Part shown: piece by piece, positions 8,766-17,471 of the stretch | How positions within the stretch are numbered: position 1 is the stretch's first letter | Layout: every line of letters begins with the position of its first letter | Source of the DNA: Ecdyonurus torrentis | Taxonomy: Eukaryota > Arthropoda > Insecta > Ephemeroptera > Heptageniidae | Reading direction: 5' to 3' | NCBI GenBank assembly: GCA_949318235.1 | Contig: OX439132.1 | Span: 48,792,771-48,856,770, forward strand | DNA: 64,000 nucleotides | Position numbers and translations under genes: made by a program | The notes under the pieces: generated by a model | Told to the model about the DNA's origin: nothing | The model's input: only the letters and a program-made list of their open reading frames with translations | Database searches by the model: none

Positions 8766-10124
8766 TTGGACTGATTTTTACTTAAAAGCTCGTGTATTTT
8801 GACGACTCATTTACGTGTCAACTCGAGGTGGCTCGTTTTCGAGCTGAAAAAGAAGAATGAAAAATCATAATACGATGACAGCTCGCTACCGCTCGGATAA
8901 AACCATCGGACACTGGTCACATGTATATATACATGGTCGCTTCGCTCTATCAGGCAGGAGTGAGATCGGCGTGCAGTAATACTTGTATTTTCAGTTAATT
9001 TGTTCGGCGCGCTATTAACAATTTTAATGATTCTTGTTTCATCTGACACGATCGCTTTCGCGATCATAAAATGCTGTCTATCTTTTGTATTTAAAATATC
9101 GTGAAAACGAAGAATTTGATCGCTAATTTTCTCCTGTTATGAAAGTGGCACCTCGCTTCCGCTCGGATAGTCCCATCGGTCACTGGTCACATGTATATAT
9201 ACTTGGTCGCTTCGTACTATCAAGCAGGGGTGAGATCGGCGTGTAGTCACACTTGTATTGGCAGTTCTTTTGTACGGCGAGCTGTAACCTCTATATATAA
9301 ATAATTTTGTGTGTGTATCTGATATGATTTCTTATGCAATGGACATCTAACTTTTGAATTAAAAATTATATAAGCATTTGAAGGGTAAATAGAACCTAGT
9401 TTGTAGCAGTGACACCTCGCTGCGCTCGGATAGACCCGTCGGTCACTTGTAACATTTATATATACTTGGTCGCTTCGCTCTATCAGGCAGGATTGGGATC
9501 GGCGTGCAGTCACACTTAAATTTTGCAGTTAAATTGTTCGGGGAGCTATTCCTGTATAAATAATTGTTTGTGTGTATCTGACACGATTGCTTACGCATCC
9601 CGTCCGCATCGACAGCGCAGAGAAACACGCCAGCCGTACCGCCAGCCGTAAAATTTTGGTACGACAATGTGCACTATTTAATCTAATGGTATTTGTTATG
9701 CATTTTGCAATATGCCAACATGAAGTTATGTAGACAAATGTCCATCTGTAATTTTTTTTTAATATTTTTTTTTTTCAAGTTGAGTTTTTATTATTATTAG
9801 GTATTTGCATTTAAATTAAACAATAATGCCTGCAGCACAATTAACAATACTATTTACTGTGCTTGAGTTGTGTGGACAAATGGCATCCTGTCAAAACTCT
9901 TATAGCATCTTGATTATCGAAGAAATAAAATTAAAAAAAAAAAAAAATTTGGGACTCAATAGATCGTGTATTTTGACGACTCGTTTACGGTCTCATCGCC
10001 AGCTGGCTCATTTTCGAGCTGAAAACTCGAAAAAGCTCCAAACTATTTTTTTTTTTGTCGAAACCAAATACTCGAAAATTTTGGTCCGAATTCGAGTTCA
10101 GCTCGGTTTAAATTTACAGCTCTA
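8175..10124. mobile_element. Inverted-repeat-bounded element (possible hAT-type non-autonomous transposon), unit 1
   Basis: It begins TAGAGCTGTAAA and ends with the exact inverse TTTACAGCTCTA. Both ends continue into runs of CTCGAAA/TTTCGAG-type minirepeats (8187-8365 and 9965-10110). TAGAG fits the YARNG terminus usual in hAT transposons. No 8-bp target duplication is visible and no transposase is encoded. Inside are two ~300-bp related segments (about 8421-8725 and 9650-9920), a 35-base A-run (8727-8761) and three promoter-like sub-repeats. Confidence 0.5.
8877..9650 (+). repeat. Three ~265-bp promoter-like sub-repeats, unit 1
   Basis: Copies start at 8877, 9148 and 9411. Each has CGCTCGGATA, then TATATATA (from 8924, 9194, 9457), then an initiator-like TCARGC whose A falls at 8952, 9222 and 9485, exactly 28 nt after the first T in all three. 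A conserved GATCGGCGTG follows. The spacing is that of a TATA/Inr core promoter. The rest of each copy has diverged, so the core is the best-kept part. A satellite or retroelement-promoter origin is possible. Confidence 0.55.
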
Positions 10125-11170
10125 TGCCGTATTTAATATGGACTTTTTTTTAATAACAGAAAAATATGATATATGGCAGCACAATGATATATGTAATTTA
10201 CTTCTTCTATTATTAGTTCGTTTCAAATACTATAGCAATTATCTTGCTTATATTATGTTAGTCAAAATATTTATATATATTAAATATGATTTTATAAGAA
10301 ATTTATAAATATGGGGCAACCGAAATATATTTTCTCATAGTTTGTTTCTGTAATATAGGGTCTTTAGCTTCTCTCAAAGAGAAATGCGATGTGGGGGGAA
10401 GAATCAGTGAGAAGCATTCCGAGGATTGCAGCAAAAAAATAATTTTGACGAGTCAAAACATTAATGAGTCCGATCCATTTATGTTTTTATTAATGAATAT
10501 AACACACCCAAATTCGCACGATTGTTCTGCTCGACAAAAAAATGAATTAAAAAAAAAAAGTGTTGCTAGTAAGCTAAATGTTATGAATGTAGTACACACC
10601 TACCCTACCAACACCCTCTAGAAATATTTGGCAAAAATAATCAAACTCTGAGCAACCCCACGTGATTTAGTTTCCGTCGTGCAGAACAATCGGGAGAACA
10701 TAAGAAAATCATTTAAAATTCACATAACGTAAAATAAATATAAAACATTATTTTGCTTCAATATTTTAATTGTTTTGCACTAAAAAAATAAAAAAATAAA
10801 TAAATTGGCGCGATCGATCTCAATTTTATGAATGTAGTGCACACCTACCCTACCAACATCCTACCCGCAACATGAAATGAAATAAAAATTAGTAAAATTT
10901 TTTTTTCTTTTTTTGTCAAGAAAAACAAAAATTGGACCATTAGAATAATTACAAGAAGAAAATAAGAGGTAAAATAAATAAATTATTCAAATTTTACTTA
11001 ATAGTGATTGAAATTTATTTACAAAACTTTCCACAATATTATCAGTTGAGTCGGAAATTTTAGGTTGACATTTTAGTAAAAAAGGGTCAGTTGAAGTTGA
11101 TTTTTCTGCACAAAAAAGGTGATAAAACCTGAAAAAAGGTGATAAAATAATATATATTATATATAATAAA
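10125..11170. repeat. AT-rich spacer sub-repeat S, unit 1
   Basis: This ~1.05 kb sequence recurs many times (after each displaced H1 copy and before each GC-rich module). It contains two copies of a ~34-bp motif (TGAATGTAGT...CACACCTACCC) near 10584 and 10830. A 21-bp segment at 10672-10692 recurs inverted at 11190-11210 and 11296-11316 in the adjoining GC-rich module. No gene is seen. Confidence 0.75.
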
Positions 11171-11831
11171 ATTACCCCGAATCCCGAATCGATTGTTCTG
11201 CACGACGGAACCCGAAAAGGGTCCCAGGGGTGTCGGGGTAGGGGCGCTCGACGCGTCGTGTCCCAAGGGTCCCGAATCCGCATAGTGACTTTTTTCGATT
11301 GTTCTGCACGACGGAACCCGAAAAGGGTCCCAGGGGTGCCGGGGTGGGTGCGCTCGAAAGGCCTCGTCCCAGGGGTCCCGAATATGCATAGCGACTTTTT
11401 TCCGTGATTTTAAGGGTTGGACCCTGAAAAGGGTCTCGGGGGTGCCGGGGTCCGTACGCCTCCGTCGGTCGTTGCGGGGGGTGGGTTACGGTCGAGGGGG
11501 TTGCTTTTTCTCGTCGAGCACCCCAGACAGATGTCGATATTTTATGCGATTTTCGGGTCAAGGGGTGGGGGTGGGCGGGGGTGTCGGGTCTTTTTCAGAC
11601 ATGGTTTTGTCTAAATGTGGACCGTTAAGCTTTTGGGGCTGCTCCGACCCTCGGTAAGGACGGCAGGACGGGTCAAAGTACGCCGGCTGTCTTTCGGGCC
11701 CGTTTTTGGCCATCCCCTGTGCCCAAGGGGTGCAAGGGAGGGGGTTGGAATTGAGCAAGATTTTATCGCATCGACTGGTTCTCATTAGGGTAAAAGTAAC
11801 CTGTCTCTCGCGGCATTCTGAATCCAGCTCC
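11171..11831. repeat. GC-rich module with G-quadruplex motif and 28S-rRNA-like end, unit 1 copy a
   Basis: A sharp switch from AT-rich to GC-rich sequence. It starts with two 106-bp tandem repeats (11190-11295, 11296-11401) and a degenerate third. A strong G-quadruplex motif, GGGGTGGGGGTGGGCGGGGG, is at 11562-11581. At 11786-11830 the sequence resembles a conserved 28S rRNA stretch (TAGGGTAAAA, TAACCTGTCTC and CCAGCTC in order). Overlapping frames of 65-129 codons exist on both strands but look like by-products of GC richness. Confidence 0.65.
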
Positions 11832-12270
11832 TGTTGCGTCGGATCTCGAATTGCTGACGGCGTGTAAGAGCTTGAGATAAGAGGTAGGAATCATGAAATT
11901 GTCTTTTTCGTCAGTTTATCCTGAATAATTAAGAGATATAGAAACTTGAGAGTATATTTGATTTGGAATGCACAGTAGTGCTGATAGTCGCGCAAATATG
12001 TCATGTTTGAGTTGGCGAGAATGAAAGCAGAGAAAACAGGTAGTGAAGGTATGTATCAGAGATTTGAGAGAGAAGTTGGAGGCAGGCGGTATAGTGTATC
12101 GCAACACGAAGAAAAGTATGAAGAACGGCAGGTTGAAGCACGTTGCTCGGGAGACTACCTTTCGAGCGTCCCTCACTCTCTCCCTCTCCCAGTCTCCAGC
12201 GCGGGCCATTTTCTTATAAGAGGTTGGTATTTTTGCGGCAGTGTGTAGTATCGAAAAAAATGCCGGCTAA
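11832..12270 (+). pseudogene. Displaced copy of H1 promoter and leader, 5' part, unit 1 copy a
   Basis: Homologous to 1342-1775 upstream of H1, including the pyrimidine tract, TATAAG (12215-12220) and GGTTGGTAT (12222-12230). The copy is interrupted at CCGGCTAA by a LINE (12271-13250) and resumes at 13251. Confidence 0.85.
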
Positions 12271-13250
12271 ACGCCTCCAAGTGTGAAACTATTCTATTCA
12301 GCAGATCCAGAAAAAAGAAACATTGTACTAATAAGAGAATTATCTTCAATGGAGAGCAAGTTCAACGTGTCAATCATGCTAAATACCTAGGTGTCATCCT
12401 TGATAAGAAGCTTTGTTGGAAGCAACACATTGAAACAACAAGAAAGAAGGCAATGGCTAGACTTGCACAGCTCTACCCGTTACTCAACCCCAAGAGTTAC
12501 ATCAAGAAACATACAGCTTTACATATCTACAAAGCAACGATTCTTCCAGTACTAAGCTACGCTTCACCAGCTTGGTCAGGAGCCTCAACAAAAGAAATCA
12601 AAAAGCTTCAAATTGTGCAGAACAAAGTTCTCAAGTCAATTCAGTACTTTCCCATTTACACAAGAATCACAAATATCCACAAGGGATTTAAACTTCCAAT
12701 GCTGAATGTGTACCTCTCAATTCAAAATAATTCATTTTATCGTAAGGCATCCATACATGCCAACAAATTTATTTCCAACTTCTCAAACTATGAATTCTCT
12801 TCTTGGGATAAAGTAGCTCGACCTCAGGATGCCTGCCGTAACTTAGCTAACATTAGCTTTTACAAACGTTAATATAATTATATGTATATGTATAACACTA
12901 TGTGCTTGTGCATGACTTTCGCTAAGAACTACCTCCCTTTGCATGTTGGGGTATGTTAACTTAGCCCTAACAATCACTTACCTAAAGGGTTTTTACCAGA
13001 GGTTCTTTTCTTTTCCTCTGGGTTTTTATCCCTTTGCCACTTAAAACAAGTTGCTCTATTTAAGTTTTCTTTTCAATTCCACTTCTTCGTCTGTAAACGG
13101 CCTAGGCTGAAACAGACCCTACTTCCAAACCTAAGTAAATTAAGTAAACTCTATCATTGCACTGGAGATCCCATTTGTAAAAGGTGGGGATCACAGAGTG
13201 CTGCGAGTTTGGGTGCAGCATTCATCTTCCTTCTTCTTCTTCTTCTTCTT
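12271..13250 (+). mobile_element. 5'-truncated LINE (non-LTR retrotransposon) copy, unit 1
   Basis: A 980-bp insertion flanked by the 8-bp target duplication CCGGCTAA (12263-12270 and 13251-13258). It carries the last 199 codons of the reverse transcriptase, a ~360-bp 3' UTR and a (TTC)n tail. The same site is uninterrupted in the other displaced H1 copies (for example 17265-17275). It is nearly identical to the longer copy at 23765-25542, pointing to recent activity. Confidence 0.93.
12273..12872 (+). pseudogene. LINE reverse transcriptase C-terminal fragment
   Basis: 199 codons with an open frame from the truncation point to TAA, covering the RT thumb and C-terminal region after the YADD motif (starts ASKCETILFS, includes HAKYLGVILDKKLCWKQHIE). 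The catalytic palm is missing, so it cannot function. It differs from the unit 2 copy by Lys to Asn in the final ten residues (ACRNLANISFYKR). Confidence 0.9.
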
Positions 13251-13341
13251 CCGGCTAATCGCTACATTGTACGCCTTTCGCACTCTCTGACGCACGCAAT
13301 CCAGTGAGTAACCATGGCCGATACTGCTGCACCCGCCACTG
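13251..13341 (+). pseudogene. Displaced H1 leader and first nine codons, unit 1 copy a
   Basis: The leader resumes after the LINE and runs into ATG at 13314. MADTAAPAT matches H1 residues 1-9 except Val8 to Ala. Homology to H1 stops at 13341, where spacer sequence begins. The leader has lost 3 bp relative to H1 (CGCAATCCAG versus CACAATCATCCAG). Confidence 0.9.
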
Positions 13342-13454
13342 TTTGTTTGGTTTGTCGAAACCGAATACTCGAAAATGTTGGACCGAATTCGAGTTCATCT
13401 CGGTTTAAATTTACAGCTCTAGGTTATGCCGTATTGAATATAGACTTTTTTTAA
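13314..13454 (+). pseudogene. Chimeric 46-codon frame: H1 start fused to spacer, unit 1 copy a
   Basis: The H1 start codon and nine H1 codons run in frame into the spacer (VCLVCRNRILENVG...) and stop at TAA 13452-13454. There is no histone stem-loop nearby. In this copy the LINE lies between promoter and ATG; the other four copies have the promoter intact. Whether it is transcribed is unknown. Confidence 0.4.
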
Positions 13455-16175
13455 TAACTGAAAAATAGTATATATTGCAGCACAATGATATGTAATTTAC
13501 TTCTTCTATTATTAGTTCGTTTCAAATACTACAGCAATTACCTTGCTTATATTATTTTAGTCAAAATATTTATATATTAAATATGATTTTATAAGAAATT
13601 TATAAATATCGGGCAACTGAAATATATTCTCTCGTAGTTTGTTTCTGTGATATAGGGTCTTTAGCTTCTGTCAAAGAGAAATGCGATGTGGGGGGAAGAA
13701 TCAGTGAGAAGTATTCCGAGGATTGCAGCCAAAAAGTAATTTGGACGAGTCAAAACATTAATGAGTCCGATCCATTTATGTTTTCATTAATGAATATAAC
13801 ACACCCAAATTCGCACGATTGCTCTGTTCAACCAAAAAATTAATTAAAAAAATACAGTGTTGCTATGAAGCTAAATTTTATGAATGTAGTACACACCTAC
13901 CCTACCAACACCCTCTAGAAATATTTGGAAAAAACAATCAAACTGTAAGCAACCCCACGTGATTTAGTTTCCGTCGTGCAGAACAATCGGGAGAACATAA
14001 GAAAAACATTTAAAATTCACATAACGTAAAATAAATATAAAACATTATTTTGCTTCAATATTTTAATTGTTTTGCACTAAAAAAAATAAATAAATAAATA
14101 AATTGGCGCGATCGATCTCAATTTTATGAATGTAGTGCACACCTACCCTACCAACATCCTACCCGCAACATGAAATGAAATAAAAATTAGTAAAAAAAAG
14201 TTTTCTTTTTTTGTCAAGAAAAACAAAAATTGGACCATTAGAATAATTACAAGAAGAAAATAAGAGGTAAAATAAATAAATTATTCAAATTTTACTTAAT
14301 AGTGATTGAAATTTATTTACAAAACTTTCCACAATATTATCAGTTGAGTCGGAAATTTTAGGTTGAAATGTTAGTAAAAAAGGGTCAGTTGAAGTTGATT
14401 TTTCTGCACAAAAAAGGTGATAAAACCTGAAAAAAGGTGATAAAATAATACATATAATATATAATGAAATTTCTTTTTTTTAATGTATGCTATACTGCCT
14501 ATAGGTATTTTGTGGTTACATGCAAGCACAAGCAAAAAAAAAAAAAAAAAAAATTGTATTTTTATAAATGTATGATGTATTTTGTATACAAAAAAAGTTA
14601 CATAAATGCTAAATTTTATTTTTCAATTATCAAGTATGGGAAAATATTTAAAATTTTGGTACGACAATGTGCACTATTTAATCTGATGGTATTTGTTATG
14701 CATTTTGCAATATGCCAACATGAAGTTATGTAGACCAATGTCCATTTGTTATTTTTTTTAAAATTTTTTTTTTCAATTTGAGTTATTATTATTAGGTATT
14801 TGCATTTAAATTAAACAATAATGCCTGCAGCACAATTAACAATACTATTTACTGTGCTTGAGATGTGTGGACAATGGCATCCTGTCAAAACTCTTATAGC
14901 ATCTTGATTATCGGAAAAAAAAAAAAAAAAAAAAAAAAATGGGACTTAATAGATCGTGTATTTTGACGACTCGTTTACGGTCTCATCGCCAGCTGGCTCT
15001 TTTTCGAGCTGAAAACTCGAAAAAGCTCCAAACTCTTTTTTTTTTTTTTTTTTTGTCGAAACCGAATACTCGAAAATGTTGGTCCGAATTCGAGTTCAGC
15101 TCGGTTTAAATTTACAGCTCTAGATTATGCCGTATTTAATATGGACTGTTTTTTAATAACAGAAAAATATGATCTATTGCCGCACAATGATATATGTAAT
15201 TTACTTCTTCTATTATTAGTTCGTTTCAAATACTATAGCAATTATTATCTTGCTTATATTATGTTAGTCAAAATATATATATATATTAAATATGTTTTTA
15301 TAAGAAATTTATAAATATCGGGCAACCGAAATATATTTTCTCATAGTTTGTTTCTGTAATATAGGGTCTTTAGCTTCTCTCAAAGAGAAATGCGATGTGG
15401 GGGGAAGAATCAGTGAGAAGCATTCCGAGGATTGCAGCAAAAAAATAATTTTGAGGAGTCAAAACATTAATGAGTCCGAACTATTTATGTTTTTATTAAT
15501 GAATATAACACACCCAAAGTCGCACGATTGTTCTGCTCGACAAAAAAAATAATTAAAAAAAAAAGTGTTGCTAGTAAGCTAAATGTTATGAATGTAGTAC
15601 ACACCTACCCTACCAACACCCTCTAGAAATATTTGGAAAAAATAATTAAACTGTGAGCAACCCCACGTGATTTAGTTTCCGTCGTGCAGAACAATCGGGA
15701 GAAGATAAGACAATCATTTAAAATTCACATAACGTAAAATAAATATAAAACATTATTTTGCTTCAATATTTTAATTGTTTTGCACTAAAAAAATAAAAAA
15801 ATAAATAAATTGGCGCGATCGATCTCAATTTTATGAATGTAGTGCACACCTACCCTACCAACATCCTACCCGCAACATGAAATGAAATAAAAATTAGTAA
15901 AATTTTTTTTTCTTTTTTTGTCAAGAAAAACAAAAATTGGACCATTAGAATAATTACAAGAAGAAAATAAGAGGTAAAATAAATAAATTATTCAAATTTT
16001 ACTTAATAGTGATTGAAATTTATTTACAAAACTTTCCACAATATTATCAGTTGAGTCGGAAATTTTAGGTTGACATTTTAGTAAAAAAGGGTCAGTTGAA
16101 GTTGATTTTTCTGCACAAAAAAGGTGATAAAACCTGAAAAAAGGTGATAAAATAATATATATTATATATAATAAA
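13342..16175. repeat. AT-rich spacer sub-repeats S1 and S2, unit 1 between GC modules
   Basis: Two consecutive ~1.7/1.1 kb repeats of the S type. Each starts at a TGTCGAAACC boundary (about 13354 and 15052) with the right end of the inverted-repeat element (TTTACAGCTCTA), then spacer sequence and A/T homopolymers of 20-27 bases. No gene is seen; a minus-strand frame near 15992-16288 runs into the next GC module and is not supported. Confidence 0.75.
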
Positions 16176-16836
16176 ATTACCCCGAATCCCGAATCGATTG
16201 TTCTGCACGACGGAACCCGAAAAGGGTCCCAGGGGTGTCGGGGTAGGGGCGCTCGACGCGTCGTGTCCCAAGGGTCCCGAATCCGCATAGTGACTTTTTT
16301 CGATTGTTCTGCACGACGGAACCCGAAAAGGGTCCCAGGGGTGCCGGGGTGGGTGCGCTCGAAAGGCCTCGTCCCAGGGGTCCCGAATATGCATAGCGAC
16401 TTTTTTCCGTGATTTTAAGGGTTGGACCCTGAAAAGGGTCTCGGGGGTGCCGGGGTCCGTACGCCTCCGTCGGTCGTTGCGGGGGGTGGGTTACGGTCGA
16501 GGGGGTTGCTTTTTCTCGTCGCGCACCCCAGACAGATGTCGATATTTTATGCGATTTTCGGGTCAAGGGGTGGGGGTGGGCGGGGGTGTCGGGTCTTTTT
16601 CAGACATGGTTTTGTCTAAATGTGGACCGTTAAGCTTTTGGGGCTGCTCCGACCCTCGGTAAGGACGGCAGGACGGGTCAAAGTACGCCGGCTGTCTTTC
16701 GGGCCCGTTTTTGGCCATCCCCTGTGCCCAAGGGGTGCAAGGGAGGGGGTTGGAATTGAGCAAGATTTTATCGCATCGACTGGTTCTCATTAGGGTAAAA
16801 GTAACCTGTCTCTCGCGGCATTCTGAATCCAGCTCC
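16176..16836. repeat. GC-rich module, unit 1 copy b
   Basis: Second copy of 11171-11831, displaced by 5,005 bp. The G-quadruplex motif is at 16567-16586 and the 28S-like segment at 16791-16835. It shares a C in TCGTCGCGCACC with unit 2, where copy a and units 3-4 have A. Confidence 0.65.
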
Positions 16837-17358
16837 TGTTGCGTCGGATCTCGAATTGCTGACGGCGTGTAAGAGCTTGAGATAAGAGGTAGGAATCATG
16901 AAATTGTCTTTTTCGTCAGTTTATCCTGAATAATTAAGAGATATAGAAACTTGAGAGTATATTTGATTTGGAATGCACAGTAGTGCTGATAGTCGCGCAA
17001 ATATGTCATGTTTGAGTTGGCGAGAATGAAAGCAGAGAAAACAGGTAGTGAAGGTATGTATCAGAGATTTGAGAGAGAAGTTGGAGGCAGGCGGTATAGT
17101 GTATCGCAACACGAAGAAAAGTATGAAGAACGGCAGGTTGAAGCACGTTGCTCGGGAGACTACCTTTCGAGCGTCCCTCACTCTCTCCCTCTCCCAGTCT
17201 CCAGCGCGGGCCATTTTCTTATAAGAGGTTGGTATTTTTGCGGCAGTGTGTAGTATCGAAAAAAATGCCGGCTAATCGCTACATTGTACGCCTTTCGCAC
17301 TCTCTGACGCACGCAATCCAGTGAGTAACCATGGCCGATACTGCTGCACCCGCCACTG
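16837..17358 (+). pseudogene. Displaced H1 promoter, leader and nine codons, unit 1 copy b
   Basis: Uninterrupted version of the copy at 11832-13341: pyrimidine tract, TATAAG, GGTTGGTAT and leader are continuous to ATG 17331. It opens the 46-codon chimeric frame (17331-17471). Confidence 0.9.
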
Positions 17359-17471
17359 TTTGTTTGGTTTGTCGAAACCGAATACTCGAAAATGTTGGAC
17401 CGAATTCGAGTTCATCTCGGTTTAAATTTACAGCTCTAGGTTATGCCGTATTGAATATAGACTTTTTTTAA
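17331..17471 (+). pseudogene. Chimeric 46-codon frame, unit 1 copy b
   Basis: Starts MADTAAPAT and continues VCLVCRNRILENVG; the promoter-to-ATG arrangement matches that of real H1 apart from a 3-bp deletion. No stem-loop follows. Confidence 0.4.

Noticed and set aside
8877..9650. CRISPR-like array
   Set aside because: Three imperfect ~265-bp repeats with diverged flanks in an animal nuclear locus; neither the repeat length nor the context fits.
11172..11561. Frames of 65-129 codons on both strands of the GC-rich module
   Set aside because: They arise from low stop frequency in GC-rich tandem repeats, and repeated peptide blocks mirror the 106-bp DNA repeat.
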